This document shows positions 32,551-43,718 of a stretch of 64,000 nucleotides of DNA, in pieces. Position 1 is the first letter of the stretch. Each line of letters begins with the position of its first letter. This DNA comes from Heloderma charlesbogerti (taxonomy: Eukaryota > Chordata > Lepidosauria > Squamata > Helodermatidae). The notes beneath the pieces were generated by a model. That model worked only from the letters and a program-made list of their open reading frames with translations, did not search any database and was not told the DNA's origin. The stretch spans positions 62,001 to 126,000 of the forward strand of contig JANEZZ010001623.1 of assembly GCA_026122225.1 (NCBI GenBank), given 5' to 3'. A program made the translations under genes and the position numbers.

Positions 32551-33835
32551 CTATAGGGGTGGTAAACAGCGTATTACTGGCAGCAGATTTTTAGGCTGCA
32601 AATCCTCCTCCTTGGGGGCAAGTCCCACTGAGCTCGCTTGAGTAAACACGTATAGGTGGATCGCTCTGGTCCTCCTGCTGTTGCCACCAGGAATGACCCA
32701 TGCGTTGCGTGCCTGCCGCTGCGTCAGGCACGCTGTAGCTAAGGTCACAATCCTCGCTCAGGGGGCTTAGAGATCAGCATGAGGAGTCAGAGTAACAGAG
32801 CTCAGGAATGAACGGAACGGCTGAGATGCGGTGGTGGAAGGGCAGCGGCAATGCTGAGCCTGCAGCGGAGGTGAGGTTAAGGAGTGGTGAAGACGGGATG
32901 AACGCTTGTTTTTTGGGGGGGGGGAGATGGCGTCGCTCCCTCTAGTTCCTTTTCGCATTCATCAGGTGCAGTCAGCGATGCAGTTAGTGACGCCCAGGGT
33001 CCCCACAAATAAATAGCAGCAAGTGATGCGTGCATTAAAGTAACAGAAGCAAACTTCTTTTTAGTATTCCTGGTGGTGCTATCACTGAAGCGAGCTTATA
33101 AAATGCACAGCTGCGCCCGCTCAGAGTATAGCAGCGCTGGCGAACTTTCTAACCTATAAAGAGTGCAGAAGCAGCTGAGAAACGTTAGCTGTGTGCTTCA
33201 TAACAGAAGCAGCACACAAGGCCGCGTGAAGGAGGCTCCCGCCAGGCCATTAAGACCAGCGCCGAAAAGCACGTGGCAGCTGAAGTCGCCCAGTGGTGTG
33301 GAAAGGGGTGCTGCCTGCTTTAGCGGGGGTGGCGCTGTCAAGTGCAGCGCCCCGACTGGGAGGGAGAGAGGGGGATGCGTTTCCCTTCGCAATGCTCGCG
33401 CGTCCGTCCACATAGCCTCTGTGGGCAATGAAGCCGTGAGTGGGCAGGGCGAGCTGGCTGTGGGGGCGGGGCGGGGCGGGGTGGGGGGGAGAGTTGCGGA
33501 TTGGGAAGAGGATGGCAGGAGCCACGCAAGGCCTCCCGTGTGCACACAAACGACCCGTCCATAAGCAGCGGTGGTTGTGTGCTGTGTCTGTGTGCACGCC
33601 GCGTTCATTGCTCCGGAGAAACTACCCCACCGTTACTCACAATGCCGAGTAGAAGACTCGCTTTTACCCTGAAGTGCTCAAAGAGTTTGCGGGGAGAGGG
33701 AGAGAGATTATCCTCTCAGGCTTTACGCTTTGGGGCACCGAAGCGTGGCTGATTAATTCAAAATTCACACTTAGCATTAAATAGCCAAATAATATCTAGC
33801 ATTTCTCTAGTGCACCCTGAGTGTGAAAGGCACTT

Positions 33836-34020
33836 CAGGGAAGAGCGCATGCTTTGCATGCAGAAGACCCCGGATTCGATCCCCGGATTCAGCTTCTCCA
33901 GGACCAGGAAGGGCAAGGAAAGAATCCTGCTGGAAGCCCTGGAGAGCGGCTGCCAGTCGGAGTCAATAATATTGGGCTAGATGGACCGATGGCTTGACTC
34001 ATTGTGTCAAGAAGCAGCCT
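33836..34020 (+). mobile_element. tRNA-derived SINE (family B), 5'-truncated
   Basis: GAGCGCATGCTTTGCATGCAGAAGACC, box B GGATTCGATCCCC, CTGGAGAGCGGCTGCCAGTCGGAGTC and a GATGGACCGATGGC segment. Confidence 0.8.
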
Positions 34021-34044
34021 TGACTCACTCTCTCGGTAATCCCC

Positions 34045-34215
34045 ACAACGGCAATTTACTAGTCAGTATTATTATCCCTGTATTTCAGGTGACGGACAGA
34101 GACTGAGGAGTATATGCCTTACCTAAAGTCATCCAGTGCGTTTGTGGCTGAGGTGAGATTGAACCGAGGTCCTCCTGGTTTGTAGCTCACACTCTGCCGA
34201 CACACTACTTCACCA
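34045..34215 (-). mobile_element. Old tRNA-derived SINE, minus orientation
   Basis: On the minus strand a head with GTGTGAGCTACAAACCAGG and box B-like GGTTCAATCTCACC precedes GATGACTTTAGGTAAGG. It is strongly decayed. Confidence 0.45.
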
Positions 34216-34340
34216 GCGTTCCCCAACCAGGCGCCCCGCAGAGGTATTGGACTACAACTCCCAGAATCCCCAGCCAGCACAGCAGGGGGATGGGAGCTAT
34301 AGTTCAACACATCTGGAGGGCGCCTGGTTGGGGAAGGTTG
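34214..34340. mobile_element. hAT-like palindromic MITE (family P)
   Basis: CAGCGTTCCCCAACCAGGCG mirrored by CGCCTGGTTGGGGAAGGTTG. The centre is ACAACTCCCAGAATCCCCAG. No clear flank duplication. Confidence 0.65.
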
Positions 34341-34352
34341 TATGCATTACAG

Positions 34353-34478
34353 CAGCCTTTCCCAACCTGGTGCTCTCCAGATGTTTTGGACTACAGTTCC
34401 CAGCATCATTGACCATTGGCCATGTTGGCTAGGGCTGGTGGGAGTTGAAGTCTAACACATCCTCGTTGGGGAGGGCTG
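34353..34478. mobile_element. hAT-like palindromic MITE (family P)
   Basis: CAGCCTTTCCCAACCTGG to GTTGGGGAGGGCTG. The duplicated target is CATTACAG (34345-34352) and CACTACAG (34479-34486), 7 of 8. Confidence 0.82.
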
Positions 34479-34547
34479 CACTACAGCGCCAATCCAAAAT
34501 ATTAAAGGGTAACTAATCTAGTTCAGGTGATGTTGACTACATGGCTT

Positions 34548-34640
34548 ATCAGGCTGCACATGTTTACCTGGGAGTAGGTCCCATTGAACTCAGTGGGGTT
34601 TGACTCTGAATAGTTATGCATAGGATTGCACTGCCAATTC
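34548..34640. repeat. Palindromic MITE (family F)
   Basis: GGCTGCACATGTTTACCTGG ... CCCATTGAACTCAGTGGGG ... TTATGCATAGGATTGCA. Confidence 0.6.
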
Positions 34641-34659
34641 CTTGGCAAGTAGTAGTGAT

Positions 34660-34770
34660 CATCTATCTATCTATCCATCCATTCATTACATTTATTAATT
34701 GCCCATAACCAGAGTTTTCTGGATAACATGCAGCTTAAACAGTTTTACATTCACTCTTTAAACACCCTAA
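34660..34770 (-). repeat. (ATCT)n tract with L2-like tail
   Basis: ATCTATCTATCTATCCATCCATTCATTACATTTATTAATTGCCCATAA looks like a minus-strand LINE tail next to a tetranucleotide run. Confidence 0.4.
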
Positions 34771-35250
34771 TCAGGTGGTTGGAAGGTGGATTTTCCCAAT
34801 ATTTCGTGCTCAGTGAAATGGGAATTTAATTTAGAATCCCTTTTAGTGATGTTGAATACAGGCGTGCTAGTAACCCTGGATTAACTAACACGGAGTACAA
34901 GCATCCCAATGCACACGAACCCATCCCGCGGAAAACCATTCGACGTGCAGGGGCCTCGGGGCGAGTGGTTTACTCGTCGCCGCAGAGTGGAGAGGCGTGT
35001 GACTTATTTCATCAGATGAAGTAAGGTTCAGAGAGGAGAGAGATACTTGCTCTAGCTGGCCGGGGTGGGATGGGGAAAGACTCTCCCCCTTCCTGGCTGC
35101 GTCGTCCATCCTAGCGACTCCACTTCTCCTTTCACCTCGCTGGATAAACGCCTCGTTTTCTTTCGCTTGCCGAAAGTAGATCTACATTATTTCATAGTAA
35201 ACCCAGATGTTGCTACCCAGTTGTAGGCACAGGACAGGCTGGGATAAACA
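34771..35250. other. Moderately CpG-rich intron sequence
   Basis: CpG density rises from 34880, but no exon is recognised. Confidence 0.4.
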
Positions 35251-35454
35251 TAGTGGAGGCTGGTGGCTCTGATGTCCGTGGGGCTGGAAATCCGCTCGGG
35301 GCTTCAGTCAGAACTCTAAAGGAGCTATCCAAAGTGCTGAATCCTAGTCCCCAAATAGGTTCAGCGCACTGGGAAGCTGTTTTAGGGTGCTGACTGGTTC
35401 TGACTGAAACCCAGAGCGGATTTGCGGCCCCATCGGAGCCACCAGCCTCCACTG
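35251..35454. mobile_element. Non-autonomous hAT element (family G), copy 1
   Basis: TAGTGGAGGCTGGTGGCTC and GAGCCACCAGCCTCCACTG ends, with a perfect 8-bp duplication GATAAACA at 35243-35250 and 35455-35462. It forms one long hairpin centred on AATCCTAGTCCCC. Confidence 0.87.
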
Positions 35455-36160
35455 GATAAACAAATAGGATTCAAAGTCGCAGACAGAAAAGCCGTCAGCG
35501 AGCGATTCCCTTCGCCCCTTCAACCATTGGTTGGACGACCCCTCAGCCCACCTACCAGGAAGGCGGAATAGGTGCGAGAATGCACCATTATCTCTCCCCC
35601 GCCCCCCCCCCCGTTCATAAACAATGAATGGATGAGCGAATCCCCTCCGTGCCATTCCCTAAGCAGCGTTCAAATCCGCCCAGTTCCTTTGCGCCTCTCC
35701 ACTGGGAGTCTCCACCCAGCAGCACCGAGATCAGCCAACGACTGGCAGCAGGGAACACGTGGCGTGACTCGAAAGGGAGGGATTGTACTTCAAGCATCTG
35801 CTGCTGGAGAAGGGCCGCTCCTACCGAGGAGGACCGTCTCGCCCTGCGGACTGTTTCATGGCTCCCTGGCTGGCGGGGAAGAGCTGGGAGGCAGACTTAA
35901 GAAGGCAGGCAGGCAGGCAGGCAGGCAGCAGCATCTGGCGTGGGAAAGAGGGTGATGCTTTCAGCCTCTGGTCTGCAGAAGTTTGCTTTTAATTAATTAA
36001 TTCATTTTTCACTTGCAAAATTTGTGGGCTGCCCTATAACAACAACATAAAGTCAGCCAAGTTAAAAAAATTAAACAACTGTGACAACGAACGATGATGC
36101 AGCAGAAAACATGAGAAGCAGAGAATTAAAAAGTGGACTAAATCAGATTTAATAGGCTAA
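35455..36160. other. CpG-rich intron sequence with (GGCA)n
   Basis: No gene. A (GGCA)n microsatellite is at 35903-35928. Confidence 0.5.
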
Positions 36161-36252
36161 AGGGGCAATCCTATCCATGTTTAGACAGAAAAAAGGCCTA
36201 CAACGGGAGTTGTAGGCCTTTTTTCTGTCTAAACTTGTATAGGATTGTACCC
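36161..36252. mobile_element. Harbinger-like hairpin MITE (family H), copy 6
   Basis: AGGGGCAATCCTATCCATG and its mirror with a very short loop (CAACGGGAGTTG). TAA flanks at 36158-36160 and 36253-36255. Confidence 0.8.
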
Positions 36253-37696
36253 TAAACAACCTAGTATTAGTTATTCAAATACATATGAAAAACAGTCACA
36301 TAAGTAACCATAAACCTACACCTATAGCACTGCAAAATGAGAGGAGAAGCCCACGCGTGTTATATAAGGTGAAGAAAGGAAAGTCAGATGTACGGGTGCA
36401 TTCTCAATTTAAGGTGCACAAGAATTGCGTACAGTATGTTAAGTCCCACTCTTGTAGAATTAGATGCAGACACCAGGTAAAAAACATAACCTTCCAATCA
36501 TTAACTGACCTCCTTTAACCTAGGAAGTATATAATAAAGGAACTGTCTTTCCTTTAATACTGAAACCTAATTCTTGATAAGTTGTTAAAGCTATGCTTGG
36601 ACTGTACCATTTCAGTCTGCAGGTGTGGGCTGCATATGGTTGAAGGCTCATCTATACCAAATCCCTTCCACACAACTAGAACATCAGGGAATAATCTTCA
36701 CTGGTTTTCCAACAGGAGCAACTTCGGCTCCAGGCACTACCTCTGAGGCTGCTTGGGAGCCTTTCTTGGGCTGTGTGTATGTGTATGGGTGTCTCTCTTC
36801 TCCCCATCCCCAACCCTGGTCAAACAGCAACCCTGTGCTCAGCTGCAGGCCTTTTCTCACTTCTGCACAGGTCCACCTTGCGCTGTCTCACCTGCGCATT
36901 GAATTTCCCTTCCACCTCCAGTGGCTGCACTATTGCACCGCTGCAGCTAGCCAATCACATTTCTCTTTGCTTCTTGGGCTCCTCCCCACCATAGCTAATT
37001 GGCTGATTGCTCCTGTGTTGTTCTCTCCCCGCCCCCCCCTTACAGCTGATGAGTGGTAGGTCTCCTGATGCTGCACCCCAAAGCCTCCAGTGGCAGCTCA
37101 GTTCCCAAGAGCCAGAGCCAGGCCCCCTGCTAGAGCAGTTAACAAGGCAAAACTAGAGAGCCCCTGCTGAGAGTGAGCAGTTACTGCAAAGAGCAAGAGA
37201 GAGCGAGCGAGCGAGCGTGGAGTGATTGCATCAGAGAGAAGGGCAGAGAGGCACACCTGAGCTGACTAGGAGGCACCAGTGGTCCTTGGGCCTTGCAGTA
37301 AAGAACACCCTGGCATAACTAACTTTCTGAATGCAGGATTTTATTTTTGTAGAGGGAGAACATTTGACCAAGTGAACCCCTCCTACTGGCTGAAGTCCAG
37401 ATACACCTCAGTAAGAATTAGGCTGGAATTGCAGCAAAAGTGCTATTCAAGATTTCATGGTCCCCAGTCAGATACTTAGAGAAAGAAGCTGTTTCCATCC
37501 TAAAGAAGTTCTTTGCCCCCCACCCCATCCCTCCTTCTTGGCTTCCAAACTGGGTTCTAGAGACCCCTGCTCTTCTTTAAAAGGTTATCACAGGTTTCTG
37601 AATGAGAAGATCAGTAATCACAGAAAGGCTCCCTGAAAGACAGCGTTGTTTTCCTGCCATGTCCAATTGCAGGAGACTTCAAGGAGTTTTCTAGGG
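36253..37696. other. Unrecognised intron sequence
   Basis: A purine-rich GAGCGAGCGAGCGA run lies at 37198-37218. No exon or known repeat is supported. Confidence 0.4.
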
Positions 37697-38077
37697 GCCA
37701 AACTATATAAGTATTGTTTTAAACTGCAATTGCTGATGTGCTACCCTCCCTCCCTGAATCTAGTTGGATTCTATGGCATGCAGGGATGGATTTTCTATAA
37801 ATCCTTCCCATCCTGTCACAGTTCCAACAAATATATTCCCTCCCCAGCTGCAATTTGATTTGGAAGGGAAGCTCCCACTGGGACCAATGGGAGCTTCCCT
37901 TCAAAGGCAGCTGTGGGGGTGGGTGGGGATTTTTTTTGGAGTCAGGGGAGGGTTAAGCCCCCTCCCCAAGGACTATGATCCCAAGCCAGATTGAGGGTCC
38001 CTCTGGTGGCAATTGCTGTTTAAAACTACAGTTATATTAAATGATGAAACTTATTTAACATAGCATATAGTTTAGTC
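37697..38077. repeat. Long-TIR DNA repeat (family T), copy 1
   Basis: CCAAACTATATAAG on the left mirrors TAGCATATAGTTTAGTCC on the right, and ACTGCAATTGC mirrors GCAATTGCTGT. It resembles 57484-57876. Confidence 0.5.
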
Positions 38078-38820
38078 CTACGATGTAATCTCAGTTCATA
38101 CAAAGCAACACAATCCATTTGGTCTGCCCAGCACTCTGTCTAAGCTGCTGTCCCCCTAGATCATGCTCCAGAATCATGAGAGATACATGAAAAGAGTTTC
38201 CTGAAAGAGACAGGTCCGCACTGTTGGTCAGGACTGAAACACAGGGGCAGCATTAAGGCAGGCGTGGTTGGGCAGCTGCCAAGGGCCCACACCCCAGCAG
38301 GGGCCCACTGACAAAAGTTCCCTGGAATGGTTTCTTCTCTTCACCATTGCAACCTGCTTGTTCACCTGCCTCTCTCTCTGGCCCAGACAATGGTGGGTGT
38401 GATCAGACTCTACCACTTCAGAATGCAACCACATGATTGAAAGGTCTACTCAGTCAAAAACTTGCCTGCTAGTTTTCTATGTGCAAGGAGCTTTTTCTTT
38501 TAATGTAGAAAAAAGCAACATAAAATTGCCTCACTTGCATTCTGAAGTATAATAATTCCAGGAGAGCTGCATGACATTGTTGTTTTGAATTTATATCTCT
38601 GTTCGAGACACACTTTAGAGTGCTGCTCTTCATGATTCTGAGACATAGCTACTGTATATCCTGTGAAATCACATAATAGATGAATACTGGAAGTATGTTT
38701 TGGTAGATGTGATAAATTCATGTTTACAGCCTGCATTATTATAATTTAGCAAATTAATTTGTGAATACTAGTAGATTCCAAGAGCTGGGTAGGTAGGAAT
38801 GCATAGCTACAGCTGATGTA
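38078..38820. other. Unrecognised intron sequence
   Basis: Nothing supported. Confidence 0.4.
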
Positions 38821-38825
38821 TGCAC

Positions 38826-38925
38826 ACCATGGGCAGTGCAATTTTATTCATGCTTACTCCAAAGTAAATGCCATGGGGTTTACTCCCATGTAAGTGTGCA
38901 TAGGATTGCATCCTGATAAGTGTGT
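38826..38925. repeat. Palindromic MITE (family F)
   Basis: GCAGTGCAATTTTATTCATGC ... CCATGGGGTTTACTCCC ... GTGTGCATAGGATTGCATCC. Confidence 0.55.
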
Positions 38926-39712
38926 ATAGGATTGCAGCTTTAGTCTTTAATGTGCCACAAGACACTGGTGGTGGTGTTTTTTCAAGATTCAGGTGTACTC
39001 TTTAAAAAGAAAAAAAGATAAATGCACAGGAATAAAACATTACATGAGGCCCCAAACCCCTAACTTTCAACATCTCAAACAGCAATTCATGGCCAAAATC
39101 TTAGCAAAAATTCATATTCAAGAGATAATGGGTGTGAACCTCCCTGAGTTGAGCAAACTCTCTTGCTCAACTAAAATAATTTCATCATTCACCTCTTTGG
39201 AGAACAGGCCTGGGATAATAATATCTTAGGAAGCCTTTTCCACTATTTGGCTTAATATATATACTTTTTATTATGATATGTACATTCCATTGGTTTTCAA
39301 GGCTGCCTTCAGCATTTTTAATGGGTACATGGAGATTATGAGCAATTTTTCCATTGGCGTTTCTTACCAAAACCACATTGTGCCTCAAATTGGGAGAAAT
39401 ATCTCTGACTCAGACTGACCCCAAAACTGAATGTTTTTTCTTTCTTTCCTTCAAAAATGGACCTGAAATAACATGGTTTTGCAGAGTGTGGGGGTGGGGA
39501 TGGTCTCCAATGTGTAAGCTTTGTTTTTAAGTATAGGCATTTATAATGAGCTTCACTCTTAGCTGGAACCCATGATGTACAGTTAACTGATTGTTTACAC
39601 ATCCTCACCCACCCCTTAGTAGTTATGTCAGCTGGATCCCAATCAGCAGAAATGTGTGTGAATACCTTTGTTCCAGAGTCCAACTCTCTGGACAGTAGGG
39701 TCTCTCAAAATA
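38926..39712. other. Unrecognised intron sequence
   Basis: Nothing supported. Confidence 0.4.
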
Positions 39713-40060
39713 GGGTGGCTGTATGTCCCGCTTTACAGAGGATAGTCCTCTTTTTGAAGATACCCTCTATTTGAAGGGCTGCTGTCCAATCCAAGTCTGG
39801 GTTAAAGATAAAGAACCATAAGAAAGGAGAGCAGGCAGGAACCTTAAAGTTGCCTATCAACTGTTAACACCTGGACAGCAGACTGAGCAGGCCATCACCA
39901 AGGTCTTCTCCCTGTGGTGAAATGTACTGTATTTCTATGTAAATGAGAGTAAGTATTTCCAAATTTGCATCTATAGCTTTAAATTAGCATATGTAGATTT
40001 TATGCAAAGCAGTACCCTCTTTTGTCCTCTATTTTGGTGACACATTTCTTCTATCTCAAC
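39713..40060 (+). repeat. DNA-repeat family D, copy 2
   Basis: AGGGTGGCTGTATGTCCC ... CAGAGGATAGTCCTC ... GAAGGGCTGCTGTCCAATCC ... TGTACTGTATTTCTATG ... TCCTCTATTTTGGTGACAC, the reverse complement of the 13363 copy. Confidence 0.5.
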
Positions 40061-40112
40061 TAAGACCAACTTAACTGAGACCAGCTAGGGCCAACTAAGG
40101 CCTAGTTCATAT

Positions 40113-40332
40113 CAGTGGAGGCTGGTGGCCCCGAGTTTGGTGGGGCTGTATATCCAGTCCAGGTTTCAGTCAGAATGAGCCAGAACTCTAAGGGAGCTAT
40201 CCAAGGTGCTGTACCATAAGACCAAACTAGGTTTAGCACCTTGGGTAGCTCCTTTAGAGTTCTGGCTGGTTTGGACGGAAACCCAGAATGTATTCACAGC
40301 CCCACCAGAATCAGAGCCACCAGTCTCCACTG
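40113..40332. mobile_element. Non-autonomous hAT element (family G), copy 2
   Basis: CAGTGGAGGCTGGTGGC to GCCACCAGTCTCCACTG, with a perfect 8-bp duplication GTTCATAT at 40105-40112 and 40333-40340. Hairpin interior with CTCTAAGGGAGCTATCCAAGG and its mirror. Confidence 0.9.
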
Positions 40333-40340
40333 GTTCATAT

Positions 40341-41189
40341 AGTGGTGTGGTTGCAGCTTGAAAATGGAACCATGTTTCTTCACATGAGCCCTTTTTAGGC
40401 ATTCAGTATGAAGGGGCATTCATGCATGAGAGAGCTAGCCTTGCTAGACGCCAATGCCACGCACACTCAGTTGACACATTTGAGTCTTTCTCCAAGGGAA
40501 TGCAAACCCTGATTGACCAGGGTTGACATTCCCATGGAGGGATCTGTACATGCACTGGCCCCCTTCAGACAGACACTGAGCCTGTGTCAGCCAGGGATCA
40601 TGGCTGGCATGCATGTCAGATCTAAGGGGCAAGGCTAGCCAGGCACGTCCTAGAGATCCCCTTCATGCATTCAGCATCTCCAGGTACCGAATGACTGAAC
40701 ACAGGGGTATGATTGTAAGGCAGTTTAATTCAGTCCGACCTTGTCTTCCCAGTATTCCATGTTCAGAGAGAACATCATTCCAGTATTGCATCCTATGACA
40801 AAGGGTCACTATCAGAGTCAGCATTGTTGGGCACCTCCTGAGGCCCACGCCTCAATAGGGGGCCTACTGCCAATCTCTGGAGCCCCTGGCCCTGCTTCTC
40901 CTCCTCCTCGATGTCCCTTCCTGTTCACCTGCCCGCTCCAGGTGAGCAAGTAGAGAGAGGAGTAACAGAAGGAGCACTACCCGCCACATACCCTTTCCTC
41001 TCCCTCTGGGAGGTGGTGTTCTTGGGCCCAGAAGAAAAGGCAAGTGACAGTGGTGGTGGGGGGGAGAAGTGGGCCGACTCAGGGAGTGGGGGGCACTGAA
41101 AGCATCATGCGCAAATGTCCCCCACCCTGGAACCAGTACTGGATTAATGTAGAATTGTAGGGCTGGAAGGAATCAGAAGACCATTAAGT
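40341..41189. other. Unrecognised intron sequence
   Basis: Its last 50 bases (GTAGGGCTGGAAGGAATC) may be the edge of a decayed CR1 3' end. Confidence 0.4.
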
Positions 41190-41608
41190 CAGGGGTGGGG
41201 AACCTCTTTCAGCCCGAGGCCAAATTCAGCTTTGAAGAAGCTCTCGGGGGCTGCATTCCAGCCGTGGGTGAGGCTGAAGACAAGGGGGCATGGTGAAAGG
41301 CGAAAGGGGTGGGGCCAAAATGACAAAGAATACCAGCATATTTTCACTTACATCTCTTACTGGCAGGAATCAAACCTTAGAAGAGGCTTGTATCTTATTT
41401 TTGTATCTTTATTTTTAAGCAGTGTTATTTTAAGCTGTGTTTTATTGTTGGATTTTTAAAACAAATTCTTTTTAGTTCAAAGTTGTTTTTAGTTATATGT
41501 CGTTTGTCCATATGTTTTATGTAAATGGTTTTTAAACTTTGCATATTGTATTTTAATGTTTTAACTTTTGTACATCACCAAAAGAGCTTGGCTATGGGGT
41601 GGTATAGA

Positions 41609-41641
<33 letters not shown>

Positions 41642-41803
41642 TTTCATCCTTTTAAAATGGGGAAAAACTGCACAACAGCCAGGAAACTACCAAACAATGG
41701 TTGGATGGGGGGGGAAGGAGGCCTTCTCGAGAACCCTGGAGGGCCAGACTGGAACCCCAGGAGGGCTGGATTTGGCCCCAGGGCCTAAAGTTTCCCATCC
41801 CTG
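41190..41803. mobile_element. Non-autonomous hAT element (family C) with inserted LINE tail
   Basis: CAGGGGTGGGGAACCTCTTTCAG to AAAGTTTCCCATCCCTG. The interior match to 28446-28796 is broken at about 41390-41644 by an L2-like 3' end (GAGCTTGGCTATGGGGTGGTATAGAAAT followed by (AAT)n at 41612-41641). The target copies are weak, 5 of 8. Confidence 0.7.
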
Positions 41804-41981
41804 CTGTAAGGAATCAGAACGCCACTACTCCAGGGCACCATCTTCCACAGATCAGGACTCTTATAAAATGAACCCAGACCATAATCGTCACACTCAGTGA
41901 GCAGGTGCAAAGTGCTTTACACAAAGGTTCCTGTAGAGCAGATTGCTCTGGATGTCTCAAGCAAGTGTGCCAAATCACAGG

Positions 41982-42112
41982 GCAGCCATCCCCAACCTGG
42001 TGACCTCCAGATGTTTTGGACTACTACTCCCAGGATTCCTGGGAGTCATGCTGGCTGGGGTTGATGGGAGTTGAAGTCCAAAACATCTTCAGAGCACCAG
42101 ATTGGGGATGTC
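41982..42112. mobile_element. hAT-like palindromic MITE (family P)
   Basis: CAGCCATCCCCAACCTGG mirrored by CCAGATTGGGGATG. The arms ATGTTTTGGACTACTACTCCC and GGGAGTTGAAGTCCAAAACAT pair. ATCACAGG occurs on both sides. Confidence 0.65.
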
Positions 42113-42584
42113 AAAAGCATCACAGGCTCACTAGCCAATAGGAGTGAATGTCCTTGTAACCCCCAATATGGCAGCCGGGCTCGGTTGATGGGTTACGTTT
42201 TTGTACAATGAATATTTTATTTGATCCTCTCCTGTGGTGAGAGTATTATTTACCACTTCAGGGCAAACTTAACAAATCAGGTTTGCCCAGACTCTTTTAA
42301 TACCAACACTCTCCACTCGAGGGCACATTCAAACAAAATATTCACAGTTCATCAGTCACATGGTAAGGTGACCTTGACTTTATCAGGTCAAAAATAGAGA
42401 AAGCAATATGACAATTAGATATATGATTCTGAGTGTGAAGTGAAACTTTTATCAGGACACCTTCTAAGGAAATGTTATTGTACAAGTATTCAGTGGTAAG
42501 GGAATATAAACTGATGTGGTTTCCCTTGATTGGCGATGGAAATACTGACAGAGCAAGTCATTTCAAAACTAATAACTATTCTGG
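42113..42584. other. Unrecognised intron sequence
   Basis: A loose inverted similarity (GTATTATTTACCACTTCAGGG against TTTTAATACCAACACTCTCCACTC-like) was noticed at 42240-42320. Nothing firm. Confidence 0.3.
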
Positions 42585-43455
42585 ACATAGAATCATAGAA
42601 TAGTAGGGTTGGAAGGGGCCTACAAGGCCATTGAGTCCAACCCCCTGCTCAATGCAGGAATCCAAGTCAGAGCATCCCTGACAAATGGCTGTCCAGCCTC
42701 GTCTTGAAGGCCTCCAGTGTGGGAGAGCCCACCACCTCCCCAGGTAATCGGTTCCATTGTCGTATTGCTCTTACAGTCAGGAAGTTTTTCCTGATGTTCA
42801 GCCGGAATCTGGCTTCCTGTAACTTGAGCCCATTATTCCGTGTCCTGCACTCTGGGATGATCAAGAAGAGATCCTGGCCTTCTTCTCTGTGACAACCTTT
42901 CAAATACTTGAAGAGTGCTATCATATCTCCCCTCAGCCTTCTCTTCTCAAGGCTAAACATGCCCAGTTCTTTGAGTCTCTCTTCATAGGGCTTTGTTTCC
43001 AGTACCCTGATCATCTTTGTTGCCCTCCTCTGAACCCTCTCCAGTTTGTCTGCATCCTTCTTAAAGTGTGGTGCCCAGAACTGGACACAGTACTCCAGAT
43101 GAGGCCTAACCAGTGCTGAGTAGAGGGGAACTAGTACTTCCCGGGATTTGGAAGCGATGCTTCTATGAATGCAGCCCAAAATAGCATTTGCCTTTTTTGC
43201 AGCCACATCACATTGTTGGCTCATATTCAGCTTGTGATCGACAACAATTCCAAGATCCTTCTCGCTTGTAGTGTTGTTGAGCCACGTATCCCCCATCTTG
43301 TAACTGTGCATTTGGTTTCTTTTTCCTAGGTGCAGAACTTGGCATTTGTCCCTATTAAATGTCATTCTGTTGTTTTCTGCCCAGCGCTCCAGTCTATCCA
43401 GATCACTTTGAATTTTGTTTCTGTCTTCCAAAGTATTAGCTATCCCTCCCAGTGA
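42585..43455 (-). mobile_element. 5'-truncated CR1 LINE with long open reading frame
   Basis: On the minus strand it ends with the CR1 terminus (complement AGAATCATAGAATAGTAGGG at 42589). It is less decayed than the 6264 copy and runs continuous for 870 bp. Confidence 0.92.
42667..43431 (-). pseudogene. CR1 ORF2 C-terminal fragment, 254 codons open
   Basis: It reads [77 protein letters not shown] and RQWNRLPGEVV to SHLSGML. This is the connection and thumb region and C-terminal tail of CR1 ORF2, downstream of the catalytic FADD box, which is missing. There is no in-frame stop across the whole fragment, so the insertion is relatively young. It lacks the N-terminal endonuclease and RT core and cannot move itself. 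Confidence 0.9.
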
Positions 43456-43468
43456 ACATATGCAATCA

Positions 43469-43718
43469 TTTATTTTTATTTACTTATTACATTTATATCC
43501 CACCAAGGGATTTATATCCCTGCCAAGGAGCTCAGATCAGCCTACATCAGACCACCCCCTCCCCAATTTTAAACTCACAACAAGCCTGTGAGGAAGGTTA
43601 TGCTGAGAGATAGTGACTTGCTCAAGGCCATCTGGGAGGCTTCATGACTGAATGGAGATTTGGACCCAGGTCTTCTTGGTCCTGGTCCGACATTCAAACC
43701 ACTACACCATGTTGGCTC
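43469..43718 (-). mobile_element. tRNA-derived SINE (family A), abutting CR1
   Basis: On the minus strand: GAGCCAACATGGTGTAGTGGTTTGAATG, a box B-like region, GAGCAAGTCACTATCTC and a GATATAAATGTAATAAGTAAATAA tail. Confidence 0.75.

Larger units (their letters stand above)
31880..33760. promoter_or_regulatory. CpG-rich region within the NFATC2 upstream intron, with G-run cluster
   Basis: CpG dinucleotides are frequent from about 31890 to 33760, 1.3-3.1 kb downstream of the upstream first exon. At 33461-33490 there are four or more runs of four to seven G (GGGGGCGGGGCGGGG and continuing), which would fit overlapping Sp1-type GC boxes or a G-quadruplex. No exon is recognised. Embedded diverged palindromic repeats lie at 32158-32240, 32433-32550 and 32594-32660. 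Confidence 0.35.

Noticed and set aside
33163..33608. Several overlapping frames of over 110 codons on both strands
   Set aside because: High GC lowers stop frequency; overlapping frames on both strands are typical of CpG islands.
36625..37059. 144-codon open frame in the upstream intron
   Set aside because: No domain or homology recognised and no splice sites giving a plausible exon.
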